The notes beneath the pieces were generated by a model. The model saw only the letters and a list, made by a program, of their open reading frames with translations. It did no database searches and was not told the origin of the DNA. From assembly GCA_016223085.1 (NCBI GenBank), contig JACRPS010000034.1:90106-154105 (forward strand): a DNA stretch of 64,000 nucleotides, written 5' to 3'. Below, one piece after another: positions 1 to 7,944 of the stretch. The translations under genes and the position numbers were made by a program. Position 1 is the first letter of the stretch; each line of letters begins with the position of its first letter. The stretch is from Chloroflexota bacterium (GTDB taxonomy: Bacteria; Chloroflexota; Anaerolineae; Aggregatilineales; Phototrophicaceae).

Positions 1-558
1 GCGCTTGGAGTTGCGCCGGAAGCCATAGACACTGTTATTTTGACACACGGCCACCGCGATCACATCGGCGGCATCGTGGACGGAGACGGAAAGCTCATTT
101 ACGCCAATGCGCGCTATGTGATGTGGCGCAGCGAATGGGAACACTGGCTGGCGGTCGGCCAGCAGCCCGACGAGCGCAGCCAGTATATCCGGCGCAACCT
201 GATTCCGATACAGGACCGCGTGACGCTGATCGAAGCCGAAGCCGAAATCGTGCCGGGCATCTGCGTCCTGCCCGCGCCGGGGCATACCGTCGGCCATATC
301 GCGCTGCTGCTGGAATCCGACGGTGAACGCCTGCTACACATCGTAGACGCGGCACACCAGCCGGTACAGGTGACAATTACCGAGTGGTCGCCCCGCTTTG
401 ATATGCAGCCCGACCGGGCGCAGCAAACGCGGCGGGCGCTGGTGGAACGCGCCGCGCGGGAAAAGCTGCTGGTCGCGGCCTATCACTTCGGTTTCCCCGG
501 TCTTGGGAACGTGATGGAGCAGGATGGCGAACTGGTGTGGCAGGCGGCTGAGATTTAA
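1..558 (+). CDS. MBL-fold metallo-hydrolase, 5' end missing
   Basis: The reading frame is open from the first base, so the N-terminus lies outside the window. The visible part carries the metallo-beta-lactamase zinc motif THGHRDH (HxHxDH) near residues 15-21. Further metal-ligand segments follow: PGHTVGHI around residue 92 and a late Asp/His region (HIVDAAH, then AYHFGFPG). It closely resembles the next gene, so the two are tandem paralogues. The family hydrolyses lactones, thioesters or similar esters with two metal ions; the substrate cannot be read from sequence. The downstream gene starts 28 bp after this stop, which suggests co-transcription. The product should be cytoplasmic, since no membrane segment is visible. 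Confidence 0.85.
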   Translation, partial: ALGVAPEAIDTVILTHGHRDHIGGIVDGDGKLIYANARYVMWRSEWEHWLAVGQQPDERSQYIRRNLIPIQDRVTLIEAEAEIVPGICVLPAPGHTVGHIALLLESDGERLLHIVDAAHQPVQVTITEWSPRFDMQPDRAQQTRRALVERAAREKLLVAAYHFGFPGLGNVMEQDGELVWQAAEI

Positions 559-586
559 CCGCCATGACACCAAGCACACCAAGCTG

Positions 587-1420
587 ATGACCGGAAGTTT
601 TCGCTTTCACATCGGCGCGTTCACCTGTTATTCCGTCAGCGACGGGACGCGCACCTACCCGGCGAAGGCATTTTTTGCCAACGCGCCGGATGATGTACTG
701 GCGGCGGCGCTGGCGCGGCACGGGCAAAGCGCGGAACTGGTTACGCCGTTTAGCAGCCTGCTGGTAGACACGGGTGTGAGCTGCCTGCTGGTGGATACTG
801 GCACGGGGCCGGTGGTGGACACGGCAGGCAAGCTGCTCGACAGCCTGCGCGGGGCGGGTTACGCGCCGGAAGCTGTGGACACGGTGGTGCTGACACACGG
901 CCACGCCGACCACATCGGCGGGGCGGTCCGTCGCAGCGGCCAGCCGGCGTTCCCCAACGCCCGCTATCTGCTGACGCGGGCGGAGTGGGAGTACTGGATG
1001 GCGCCGGCGATGTTGCTCCGAGCGGGCGAGTCGCGGCTGCAACCAACACGCGCCATTCTGGACGGGCTGAAAGATGGCCTGCGGTTGATCGAGGCGGACG
1101 CCGACATTGCACCGGGGATTCGTGCTCTGCCGGCGCCGGGGCATACGCCGGGCAACATCGCGCTGGAGATCGAGTCCGCCGGCGACCGGCTGGTGCTGAT
1201 CCCCGACGTGTTCGCGCATCCCCTGCATCTCGAACATCCCGACTGGAACATCGTCGCCGATGCTGACGCGGCGCAGGCTGTCGCCACCCGGCGGCGCTTC
1301 CTCGAGCGGCTGGCGCTTGCCGGAACGCTCGTCCTGGTCTACCATTTTGCGCCGCCCGGGCTGGGGCGGGTTGTCCGCCAGGGTGATGTCTGGGGATGGG
1401 AACCAATCGAACGGCTGTGA
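587..1420 (+). CDS. MBL-fold metallo-hydrolase
   Basis: A complete 277-residue metallo-beta-lactamase-fold hydrolase. The zinc motif THGHADHIGG, the second His segment PGHTPGNI and the late LIPDVFAH and VYHFAPPG segments are all present. I chose the ATG at 587 because a longer reading from 524 overlaps the preceding gene and adds residues absent from the family. It is a tandem duplicate of the gene to its left: the two share the THGHxDHIGG, FPNARY/YANARY and LPAPGHT blocks. The likely role is a small-molecule ester, lactone or thioester hydrolase, with unknown substrate. A methyltransferase gene begins 24 bp downstream and may belong to the same transcript. Confidence 0.85.
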   Translation: MTGSFRFHIGAFTCYSVSDGTRTYPAKAFFANAPDDVLAAALARHGQSAELVTPFSSLLVDTGVSCLLVDTGTGPVVDTAGKLLDSLRGAGYAPEAVDTVVLTHGHADHIGGAVRRSGQPAFPNARYLLTRAEWEYWMAPAMLLRAGESRLQPTRAILDGLKDGLRLIEADADIAPGIRALPAPGHTPGNIALEIESAGDRLVLIPDVFAHPLHLEHPDWNIVADADAAQAVATRRRFLERLALAGTLVLVYHFAPPGLGRVVRQGDVWGWEPIERL

Positions 1421-1444
1421 CGTCTGAAACGCCGGGAGGAGAAG

Positions 1445-2185
1445 ATGAGCCAAAGCAAATCTATCGGTGAGCAGAATTACGAGCAGTTTGCGCGGCGCTA
1501 TGCCGAATACGCGAAAACGAAACCCCACAACGCCCTGTACGAACGCCCGGCGACTCTCTCGCTGCTGCCAGACGTGGCGGGCAAGCGGGTACTGGACGTG
1601 GGCTGCGGGCCAGGCATCTACGCCGAATGGCTGGTGAATCACGGCGCTGAGGTAGTGGCCTTCGACGTGATGCCGGAATTTGTTGGTCTTACGCGGCAGC
1701 GCGTTGGCGACCGGGCGACGGTGCTGCGGGCGGATCTGAACCAGCCGCTTGCGTTCGCTGCCGATGCTTCGTTTGATCTGGTGCTGTGCCCGCTGGTATT
1801 CGACTATTTCCCTGATCTGCGCCCGCTGTACAATGAGTTTTACCGGGTGTTAAAGCCGGGTGGCGCGCTGGTATTTTCCTGCGGCCATCCGTTTGGCGAT
1901 TGGCTGCTGGTGCATGAACGTCTGAAACAGGGCGAAGACTACTTTAACGTGGAACTGTTCGAAATGCCCTGGACAGGCTTTGGCGACCCCGCGCCGATCA
2001 TGAAAGGCTACCGCCGCCCTCTGCAGGAGCTGATAAACCCCATGCTGGCAGCAGGTTTTATCCTCGACCGGCTGCTGGAGCCGCAGCCGGTCCCGGCCTT
2101 TCAGCAGGCTGATCCCGAACGGTACGACCGCCTCATGCGCCAGCCCGGTTTTATCTGCGTGCGGGCGTACAAGCACGAAACCTGA
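1445..2185 (+). CDS. Class I SAM-dependent methyltransferase
   Basis: A 246-residue class I methyltransferase. The SAM-binding motif I is VLDVGCGPGIYAEWL around residues 50-64. An acidic residue follows at the end of the next strand (VVAFDV), and motif IV-like FDLVLCPLVFDYF comes later. The start follows a strong Shine-Dalgarno GGGAGGAG about 6 bp upstream. It is of the ubiE/SmtA-like type that methylates small molecules; the substrate is not evident. It lies 24 bp after the two metallo-hydrolases, so a three-gene operon is plausible. It converges with xseB; the gap contains an 8-bp inverted repeat (TATCCCAA/TTGGGATA, 2207-2233). Confidence 0.88.
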   Translation: MSQSKSIGEQNYEQFARRYAEYAKTKPHNALYERPATLSLLPDVAGKRVLDVGCGPGIYAEWLVNHGAEVVAFDVMPEFVGLTRQRVGDRATVLRADLNQPLAFAADASFDLVLCPLVFDYFPDLRPLYNEFYRVLKPGGALVFSCGHPFGDWLLVHERLKQGEDYFNVELFEMPWTGFGDPAPIMKGYRRPLQELINPMLAAGFILDRLLEPQPVPAFQQADPERYDRLMRQPGFICVRAYKHET

Positions 2186-2206
2186 CATACCACCGCGCCG
2201 CTGCTA

Positions 2207-2233
2207 TATCCCAAATTTATCCAAATTGGGATA
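2207..2233. terminator. Inverted repeat between convergent genes
   Basis: The arms TATCCCAA (2207-2214) and TTGGGATA (2226-2233) are separated by 11 bp. They lie between the convergent methyltransferase gene and xseB. There is no clear T-tract on either strand, so use as a bidirectional terminator is only a guess. An operator is the alternative. Confidence 0.3.
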
Positions 2234-2251
2234 ATGTGGGAATATGCGGGA

Positions 2252-2461
2252 TTACGGTTCCACCCGGCCATCGGCGGTAAGCTGGCTAATGCGCAGTTCG
2301 GCCCTGTCCAGCAGCGTTTGACAATGTTCGGACAGTTTTCGTCCGCGTTCGAACAGGGCCACCGATTCATCGAGCGAGAGTTCGCCCGATTCGAGTTTGG
2401 CGACAATCGCTTCCAATTCGGCGTAGGCGGCTTCAAAAGAGAGTTCGTTTATAACGTTCAT
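2252..2461 (-). CDS. xseB: Exodeoxyribonuclease VII small subunit
   Basis: A 69-residue protein with the XseB signature. It begins [20 protein letters not shown], continues with LSLDESVALFERG, and ends in a helical LSEHCQTLLDRAELRI segment. The family forms a long helical hairpin, and several copies coat each XseA in exonuclease VII. That enzyme degrades single-stranded DNA from both ends into oligonucleotides. The gene overlaps the 3' end of xseA by 29 bp in another frame, so translation is probably coupled. The length is normal for the family (about 60-80 residues). Confidence 0.93.
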   Translation of the reverse strand: MNVINELSFEAAYAELEAIVAKLESGELSLDESVALFERGRKLSEHCQTLLDRAELRISQLTADGRVEP

Positions 2462-3662
2462 GGGTTTCCTTGTCTTCGACTCGCGCTTTCAGATCGCCGT
2501 CGTGGAACTGCACGGTGATGCCCGTTCCTGGCTTCACGTTCGCCGCGCCGGTTAACCGCTGGCCAGTTTCGCTGCGCGATACAATCGCATAGCCCCGTGA
2601 CAGGATGGACTGCGGGCTGGCGGCGTTAAGCGCGGCGGCGCGGTTTGCCAGCCGTTCGCGCAGCAGGTTCAGATGCGCCATCTGCCGCGTGGCGAGCCGC
2701 GCATTCCAGTCATCCACCCGCTGGCGCAGGTTGCGAATCCGGCTGGCGGGGGACAGGTGGCCGAGCGACCGCTGCGCGATGGCCAGATTGGCCTGCAACG
2801 CCGCCAGATGGTCGGTGACGAGGCCCGTCATGAAGCTATCCAGGCTAAGCAGGTCGGCGCGTAAATCTTCGATACTCGGTGTGATCTGTTCGGCTGCCGC
2901 CGATGGCGTTGGCGCGCGCAGGTCGGATACAAAATCGCAGATGGTAAAATCCGTTTCGTGACCGACGCCGGTCACCACCGGGATGCGGCTGGCGGCGACT
3001 GCCCGCGCCACACGCTCGTCGTTAAACGCCCACAGGTCTTCGATGCTGCCGCCGCCGCGAATCAGCAGAATCACGTCCACGTTGGTGTAGACGTTCAGGC
3101 GTTCCAGCGCGGCCACGATTTGCGGCGGAGCGTCCGCGCCCTGTACCAGCGTCGGGCTGAGAATGAGGCGCGCCAGCGGGAAGCGGCGGCGCAGCACGTT
3201 CTGAATATCCTGAAAAGCGGCGGCTTCCGGTGACGTCACCACGCCAATCTGGTGGGGGAAGGGCGGAATCGGGCGTTTGCGCGCCTCGTCGAACAACCCC
3301 TCGGCTTCCAGCTTGCGTTTTAGCTGCTCGAACTGCTGGTACAGGTCGCCCGTTCCCACCGGGCGCAGCCGGTCAGCGTAAAGCTGGTATTCGCCGCGCG
3401 TTTCATAAACGCTGACGCGGCCATGCGCCTCAATTTGATCGCCGTTCTGGGGCACAAACGACTGGCGTTCGACGCTGGAACGCCACATCGCGCACCGAAG
3501 CTGCGCGCTGCCGTCCTTAAGCGTGAAGTACCAGTGGCCGGACGAGGCGCGGGTCATGTTGGAGACTTCGCCCTGCACCCACACGTCCTGCAAGGCCGGG
3601 TCGGTTTCAAACACCTGCCGGATGTAGGCCGTGAGTTCGGCAACGGAAAGGACATCGGGCAT
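2433..3662 (-). CDS. xseA: Exodeoxyribonuclease VII large subunit
   Basis: About 409 residues. The N-terminal OB-fold domain is visible ([24 protein letters not shown], quoted here only as its key residues W, G, S, H, W, F). It is followed by the catalytic domain with [27 protein letters not shown] and [13 protein letters not shown] helical C-terminal region binds XseB. I chose the ATG at 3662 because AAAGGGG lies 6 bp upstream and the sequence begins [13 protein letters not shown] as in homologues; an upstream in-frame ATG adds unrelated residues. With xseB it forms the nuclease used in mismatch repair and single-strand DNA processing. Confidence 0.93.
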   Translation of the reverse strand: MPDVLSVAELTAYIRQVFETDPALQDVWVQGEVSNMTRASSGHWYFTLKDGSAQLRCAMWRSSVERQSFVPQNGDQIEAHGRVSVYETRGEYQLYADRLRPVGTGDLYQQFEQLKRKLEAEGLFDEARKRPIPPFPHQIGVVTSPEAAAFQDIQNVLRRRFPLARLILSPTLVQGADAPPQIVAALERLNVYTNVDVILLIRGGGSIEDLWAFNDERVARAVAASRIPVVTGVGHETDFTICDFVSDLRAPTPSAAAEQITPSIEDLRADLLSLDSFMTGLVTDHLAALQANLAIAQRSLGHLSPASRIRNLRQRVDDWNARLATRQMAHLNLLRERLANRAAALNAASPQSILSRGYAIVSRSETGQRLTGAANVKPGTGITVQFHDGDLKARVEDKETHERYKRTLF

Positions 3663-3726
3663 ACATTTCCCCTTTGGCTGTAGGCGAGGGAGATTATACA
3701 ATAGTGAGGTTGTTATCGAAACAGAC

Positions 3727-3750
3727 GACAAGGGGCTTAAGCCCCTTGTC
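3727..3750. repeat. Perfect 24-bp palindrome
   Basis: Each arm reads GACAAGGGGCTT, giving a perfect inverted repeat with no spacer. It lies in the gap between divergent xseA and the 3772 gene. Related but imperfect AGGGGCT/AAGC sequences occur near 12420 and 52421. It belongs to the dispersed palindromes found throughout the window. Confidence 0.8.
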
Positions 3751-3771
3751 CCCGAAAAGGACTGGGTACGA

Positions 3772-4068
3772 ATGGCTTACCTGAATGAGCAGCAGCGGTT
3801 GAAGCTGCTGGATGAGTTAAAAACGCTGAAGTTTAACCAGGCGAAGGGCAGACTGCGCCGCATGGACCCGAAAGCGCGGCTGGTGTTTTACCGCAACGCG
3901 CAGCAGGTAGGGCGCTGGATGACGCGCTACGACCTGCCAACGCTGGGCACAAGCGTGACGCTGGTCGAAAAAAACCGAGTCGCCGACGACGATGGTGATA
4001 AAAAGCTGGAAAACGAGTGGCAAATGGTGGAAGTCCAGGTGGAGCCGTTGCCCGATAATCACCTGTAG
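3772..4068 (+). CDS. Conserved hypothetical protein, 98 residues
   Basis: A small soluble protein beginning MAYLNEQQRLKLLDELK. It has a basic middle (NQAKGRLRRMDPKARLVFYRN) and an acidic VADDDGDKK stretch before the end. I do not recognise the family and assign no function. The ATG at 3772 is preferred because the frame extends upstream only through the 24-bp palindrome and non-conserved residues. A weak purine-rich stretch precedes it. It is divergent from xseA and 119 bp upstream of bioY. Codon use matches its neighbours, so I think it is a real gene. Confidence 0.65.
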   Translation: MAYLNEQQRLKLLDELKTLKFNQAKGRLRRMDPKARLVFYRNAQQVGRWMTRYDLPTLGTSVTLVEKNRVADDDGDKKLENEWQMVEVQVEPLPDNHL

Positions 4069-4187
4069 CGTTCAGCACTCCGCATTTGGCTTGGGGCTGA
4101 TCGCTGAAAGCTGACCGTTAAACAGATCAGTCCGGTAAACGAAAAACTAACGTTCGCATCGTATTATGCAAGAGGATAGAGAACATC

Positions 4188-4736
4188 ATGCTGCGTACAC
4201 TGCCGCAAACCCGTCAGCAGCCGCTGGCCGTCCGGTTGGCCGCTATCGCCGTTTTTACGCTGCTCACCGCCCTGTCGGCGCGGGTGACGATTGACATCGG
4301 CATCGTGCCGTTCACGCTGCAAGTACTGGTGGTGCTGCTCAGTGGTCTGGTGCTGGGTAGCCGGGATGGGGCGTTGAGCCAGGCGGCTTACGTGGCGCTG
4401 ATCGCGGCGGGGCTGCCGCTGGACGCGCGCGGCCTGGGCACGGCGGCGCTGTTTGGGCCAACCGGCGGCTACCTGCTCGGCTTTATCGCGGCGGCGGGCG
4501 TTGCCGGCCTGCTGGTCGAACGCGGCGCAACTCGGCTGGAATGGCGCTGGCTGGCCGGCGTGGCCGGTATTGGTGTGCTGTACGCCTTTGGCGTCACGCA
4601 TCTGAAGCTGTATACCGGCATGGACTGGGTCGCAGCCTGGGGCGTGGGCGCGGCGCCGTTCCTGCTGGCCGATCTGGCAAAGGCCGTGATTGCCGCCGCG
4701 CTGGCGGAAGGTGGACGCGGGTTGCTGTCGCGCTAG
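4188..4736 (+). CDS. bioY: Biotin transporter BioY
   Basis: A 182-residue membrane protein with the BioY family pattern. It has an N-terminal helix with ARVTIDIGIVPFTLQVLVVLLSG, a GSRDGALSQAAYVALIAAGLP segment and FGPTGGYLLGFIAAA (motifs summarised; key residues are the PxTxQ-like PFTLQ and the GPTGGYL block). BioY is the substrate-binding S component of the biotin ECF transporter and sits in the cytoplasmic membrane. No ecfA/ecfT genes are adjacent, so it would use a shared energising module encoded elsewhere or work alone. The SD is AGAGGATAGAG before the ATG. A GlsB-type membrane gene follows 31 bp downstream. Confidence 0.92.
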   Translation: MLRTLPQTRQQPLAVRLAAIAVFTLLTALSARVTIDIGIVPFTLQVLVVLLSGLVLGSRDGALSQAAYVALIAAGLPLDARGLGTAALFGPTGGYLLGFIAAAGVAGLLVERGATRLEWRWLAGVAGIGVLYAFGVTHLKLYTGMDWVAAWGVGAAPFLLADLAKAVIAAALAEGGRGLLSR

Positions 4737-4767
4737 GGTGGATAAGCGTATGGAAAGGTGAAAGGCG

Positions 4768-5073
4768 ATGAACCAACCTGTAACGATTACGTTTGTGCCG
4801 GAGCAGGTCGTCACCTGGCTGATTATCGGCCTGATTGCCGGGTTGCTGGCAAGCGTCCTGGTGCGTGGACGGCGCTTCGGGCTGTGGGGCAGTATCATTG
4901 TTGGCCTGCTGGGGGCGCTGATCGGCGGGCTGATCTTCACCGTGCTGGGGATTCAGGTCTCGCCTGCGCTGGCCGACGGCATCATGATTCGTTACATTGA
5001 CATCCTGGTCGCGTTCATCGGCGCAATTATCGTGCTTGTTCTGGTCGGCGCAATCTGGTGGCGGCGGTTCTGA
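4768..5073 (+). CDS. GlsB/YeaQ/YmgE family small membrane protein
   Basis: A 101-residue protein with three predicted membrane helices. The Gly-rich family pattern is clear: WLIIGLIAGLLASVLV, then GLWGSIIVGLLGALIGG, then a C-terminal helix ending IWWRRF. The family is called 'transglycosylase-associated protein' but its biochemical role is unknown; in other bacteria members are stress-induced. It follows bioY by 31 bp, with a GGTGAAAGG ribosome site. The C-terminal helix is longer than in YeaQ (about 82 residues). Downstream, a palindrome lies between it and convergent fabI. Confidence 0.8.
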   Translation: MNQPVTITFVPEQVVTWLIIGLIAGLLASVLVRGRRFGLWGSIIVGLLGALIGGLIFTVLGIQVSPALADGIMIRYIDILVAFIGAIIVLVLVGAIWWRRF

Positions 5074-5084
5074 CGATTTGCCGC

Positions 5085-5109
5085 AGGGGCGAACCGCCGG
5101 TTCGCCCCT
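5085..5109. terminator. Palindrome between convergent genes
   Basis: Arms AGGGGCGAACC and GGTTCGCCCCT flank GCC. It sits between the stop of the membrane-protein gene (5073) and the stop of fabI (5120). It is the same GTAGGGGCGAACC palindrome seen at 14447, 24785 and 33236. It could stop transcription from both sides, but no T-tract is present. Confidence 0.5.
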
Positions 5110-5119
5110 ACACCAGCGC

Positions 5120-5923
5120 CTATTCCACCAAGCCCGCCAGTTCGTCCTCGGTAGCAGTCAGGCCGAGGATATTGTAGCCAGCGTCAACATGAATGGTTTC
5201 GCCGGTGACGTTACGGCTGAGATCGGACGCCAGGTACAGCGCCGTATCACCCACGTCTTCCTGGCTCACCAGGCGGCGCAGCGGCGCAGCTTTTTCCGAA
5301 TACTTCAACATCATCCGAAAGCCCGGCACGCCCGCTGCCGCCAGTGTTTTGATCGGCCCGGCGCTGATGGCATTGACGCGAATTCCCTTCGGGCCAAGAT
5401 CGTTGGCGAGATAGCGTGTGATCGTTTCGAGCGCGGCTTTGGCAACGGCCATGACATGATACTTTGGCATCACCTTCTCGGCAGCATAATACGTCAGGCT
5501 GATGATGCTGCCGCCGTCGGTCATCAGCGGTTCGGCACGCTTCGCCATCCCAATCAGGCTGTAGGCGCTGATATCCAGCGCCAGCTTAAAACCCTCGCGG
5601 GAAATGTCCACAAAACGCCCGCCCAGGTCTTCCCGGTTGGCGAAGGCAACGCAGTGGACCAGCGTGTCCAGCCTGCCATAACGGTCTTTCACCTTCGCAA
5701 AAATGGCGTCCAGTTGCTCGTCGCTGGTCACATCGCAGGGTTCAACAAAATCGCAGTTGATTTCGTTTGCCAGCGGGAACACGCGCTTTTCCATGATTTC
5801 GCCGGCATAGCTAAGGGCAATCGCCGCGCCTTCATCGTGCAGGCGCTTGGTGATGCCCCAGGCGATGGAATTTTTGTTGGCGAGGCCGAAGATCAGCGCC
5901 ACCTTGCCATCCATTAAACCCAT
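5120..5923 (-). CDS. fabI: Enoyl-[acyl-carrier-protein] reductase
   Basis: A 267-residue short-chain dehydrogenase of the FabI type. It carries out the last, NADH-dependent reduction in each round of type II fatty-acid elongation. Diagnostic features are the start [22 protein letters not shown] (the divergent FabI nucleotide-binding loop, GxxxxxSIAWG), [12 protein letters not shown], the active-site pair in [16 protein letters not shown] (Tyr-x6-Lys), and [14 protein letters not shown]. The C-terminal [17 protein letters not shown] is typical. It is a single-gene unit, converging with the upstream plus-strand genes. The 5' flank contains a CGCAAAG-type repeat (5943-5978). Confidence 0.95.
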   Translation of the reverse strand: MGLMDGKVALIFGLANKNSIAWGITKRLHDEGAAIALSYAGEIMEKRVFPLANEINCDFVEPCDVTSDEQLDAIFAKVKDRYGRLDTLVHCVAFANREDLGGRFVDISREGFKLALDISAYSLIGMAKRAEPLMTDGGSIISLTYYAAEKVMPKYHVMAVAKAALETITRYLANDLGPKGIRVNAISAGPIKTLAAAGVPGFRMMLKYSEKAAPLRRLVSQEDVGDTALYLASDLSRNVTGETIHVDAGYNILGLTATEDELAGLVE

Positions 5924-5942
5924 ATCATTCCTCCCAGAGATT

Positions 5943-5978
5943 TAACGCAAAGGCGCCAAGGGGCAAAGACGCAAAGTT
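5943..5978. repeat. CGCAAAG-type tandem repeat
   Basis: Degenerate 8-bp units of the form (A/G)CGCAAAG are repeated about four times just upstream of fabI. Reverse-complement copies (CTTTGCG) occur at 52701-52733 and 53268-53301, again between genes. This is a dispersed low-complexity intergenic repeat with no visible coding or promoter content. Confidence 0.6.
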
Positions 5979-6052
5979 TCTTTTTTCCTGGCGTTCCCGG
6001 CGTCATGGCGGTCAATTGGTGCGATTACTGTAACACGGGACAGGGGGAGGCG

Positions 6053-6481
6053 CTACGGAATTGGCCTGCGCGAACATGGATAGCGACCAACAGCAAGAAA
6101 CGCGGCGCGGCGCACCAGACGCGCGCCGCTGTTTAAGCGCAGCAGGAATACAGTTACTCGAGCTTCAGGGGTTAACGGTGTGATAACTGCGTCGTCCAAT
6201 CGGAAATGATCGTTCCAGTACATCGTGCGCGGGTTATAAAGCGAAACGAAGGTTTCTGTTTCGATGTCGTAAGAACCAATGTCGCTGCCTTTGTAGCGGT
6301 TACAGTCAAAGCAGCTTAAACACAGATTGTCCAGGGTGGTATCGCCTCGGTGCTTGTTTGAAATAATATGATCTACTTCATGAGCAAGATATGAATCAGC
6401 CTCAGTCATCAGGCAACATTCACAGCAACCGCCAGCGCGGTCAATGACCAGGCGGCGCAGTTCAGCAGGAATATGCGTCAT
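6053..6481 (-). CDS. HNH endonuclease
   Basis: A 142-residue protein with an N-terminal HNH domain. CCECC precedes the catalytic EVDHII; DNLCLSCFDCNRYKG follows (the N and the second zinc CxxC pair). These are the beta-beta-alpha metal nuclease core residues. The C-terminal part (PRTMYWNDHFRL, then LTPEARVTVFLLRLN) is typical of small free-standing HNH proteins. The gene overlaps the preceding 83-residue gene by 4 bp (ATGA), so the two are translationally coupled. The target is unknown. It could be a toxin-like nuclease controlled by its partner or a remnant of a mobile element. Confidence 0.85.
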   Translation of the reverse strand: MTHIPAELRRLVIDRAGGCCECCLMTEADSYLAHEVDHIISNKHRGDTTLDNLCLSCFDCNRYKGSDIGSYDIETETFVSLYNPRTMYWNDHFRLDDAVITPLTPEARVTVFLLRLNSGARLVRRAAFLAVGRYPCSRRPIP

Positions 6482-6729
6482 TTTTTGTTCGCTAACTGTT
6501 GCTGCGCATAAGCCTTTAACATGCTCACAAAATGGTTCACGCTTTCGAACTCATCCAGTTCTGCTTGTTCTTCCGGCGTCAGGTGGCCTTCCCGATTGAT
6601 TTCCAACAGATGTCTAACCCGTTCCTGGGTAGCTGTCGAAGCGCGGAACGCGATAATTTCCTCTGGTGTGGGCGACTGAACCAGAAAACGGTAAACCTCA
6701 TCGTAAACAGGCGACTGCGCGATTGCCAT
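6478..6729 (-). CDS. Small HNH-partner protein, 83 residues
   Basis: A helical acidic protein with a recognisable SPTPEEIIAFRAS segment, then QERVRHLLEINREGHLTPEE and a C-terminal SMLKAYAQQQLANKK. Proteins of this shape commonly precede a PIN or HNH gene in bacteria (family knowledge). I infer that it may be an antitoxin-like or regulatory partner of the HNH protein, with which it shares a 4-bp start/stop overlap. No DNA-binding domain is clear. The function is unproven. Confidence 0.7.
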   Translation of the reverse strand: MAIAQSPVYDEVYRFLVQSPTPEEIIAFRASTATQERVRHLLEINREGHLTPEEQAELDEFESVNHFVSMLKAYAQQQLANKK

Positions 6730-6844
6730 ACCCTTGAACCCTTAAACCATTCCTCGCTTATTATAAGCCACTTTGCTTGCGCGCGCCCGGTAAACCGCCT
6801 ATCATCGGCGCGGTGAATGGCGACTGAACAGGGGAAGATGAGCG

Positions 6845-7861
6845 ATGCCCAGCGATACCATCCGCGTGATCGTAGCGATAAACTTTTCCGACGACATCAT
6901 GGCGCAGCTTCGCGCTGTTTCGCCGCGTTACCATATCGAACGGCACTATCCGAACGTACCGGACTCGGCCATCGCTGAGGCCGAGGTGCTGTACACCCTG
7001 GGATATTTCCCGGACCCGGCGCGGGCGCCGCGTCTGCGCTGGATTCAAATGCACACCGCAGGGATTGACCATGCGCTTAACCAGCCAATCATGCAGGCAG
7101 AGGATGTCGAAATCACCACCATCAGTGGGATTCACGCCACGCCGATGGCGGAATACTGCCTGATGATGATGTTGGCCTTCGCGTACAAACTGCCGACGAT
7201 GCTGCGCCTGCAGGCGCAGGCGGAATGGCCGGCCCGGCAGCACAGTCTGTTTGCGCCCCGTGAACTGCGCGGGCAGACGGTCGGCATTGTCGGCTACGGC
7301 AGCATCGGGCGGGAACTGGCGCGCTTGGCGGACAGTCTGGGCATGACGGTGCTGGCCGCCAAACGGGATGTGATGCACCCGGAACTGCCGGAAGACCGGT
7401 ATCAGGAAGCTGGCATCGGCGACCCCAGCGGGGAAATCCCGGCGCGGCTGTACCCGCCGGAGGCGCTGTCGTCCATGGCGTCGGAGTGTGACTTCCTGGT
7501 GCTGATTACGCCGCTGACTGGCAGCACACGTCACCTGATCGGCGAGGACGTGCTGAACGCGATGAAAAAGACGGCAGTGCTGATTAACGTCGCGCGCGGC
7601 AGCGTGGTGGACGAGAAGGCGCTCATCTCCGCGCTGGCGGCGGGGCGCATCGGTGGGGCGGCGCTGGACGTGTTCGAGGAAGAACCTCTGCCGGCGACCA
7701 GCCCGTTGTGGAACATGGATAACGTGATTATCAGCCCCCACGTGGCCGGTAACAGCAGCCGCTATAACGAGAAGGCGGCGGCGCTGTTCGCGGAAAATCT
7801 CCAGCGGTACATCGAAAAGCGTCCGCTGCTGAACCGGCTGGAACGCAAGCGCGGGTATTAG
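6845..7861 (+). CDS. D-2-hydroxyacid dehydrogenase
   Basis: A 338-residue NAD-dependent dehydrogenase of the D-isomer-specific family. The Rossmann motif is VGIVGYGSIGRELARL. The conserved Arg lies in LINVARGSVVDEKAL, the Glu in DVFEEEPLP and the catalytic His in ISPHVAGNS. It would interconvert a 2-ketoacid and a D-2-hydroxyacid in the cytoplasm; the substrate (glyoxylate, hydroxypyruvate, phosphoglycerate or other) cannot be decided. It lacks the C-terminal ACT domain of serA. The GGGGAAGATGAGCG region before the ATG contains the ribosome site. An 11-bp stem follows the gene. Confidence 0.92.
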   Translation: MPSDTIRVIVAINFSDDIMAQLRAVSPRYHIERHYPNVPDSAIAEAEVLYTLGYFPDPARAPRLRWIQMHTAGIDHALNQPIMQAEDVEITTISGIHATPMAEYCLMMMLAFAYKLPTMLRLQAQAEWPARQHSLFAPRELRGQTVGIVGYGSIGRELARLADSLGMTVLAAKRDVMHPELPEDRYQEAGIGDPSGEIPARLYPPEALSSMASECDFLVLITPLTGSTRHLIGEDVLNAMKKTAVLINVARGSVVDEKALISALAAGRIGGAALDVFEEEPLPATSPLWNMDNVIISPHVAGNSSRYNEKAAALFAENLQRYIEKRPLLNRLERKRGY

Positions 7862-7894
7862 GCGGTTGGCTTTTGGCGGTTGGATATACGGACA

Positions 7895-7925
7895 GAGAAG
7901 TGGCTGAGTGTACGAGCCACTTCTC
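7895..7925. terminator. Stem-loop between convergent genes
   Basis: A perfect 11-bp stem, GAGAAGTGGCT / AGCCACTTCTC, with a 9-nt loop. It lies between the ends of the hydroxyacid dehydrogenase gene and rmuC, which converge. No strong U-tract follows on either strand, so the terminator assignment is moderate. Confidence 0.55.
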
Positions 7926-7944
7926 AAGTTAGCTTGTGAAACAA

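Noticed and set aside
377..1642. Long minus-strand open frame of 421 codons over the metallo-hydrolase and methyltransferase genes
   Set aside because: Arg/Pro/His-rich translation typical of an antisense shadow of GC-rich genes; the plus-strand frames carry clear family motifs.
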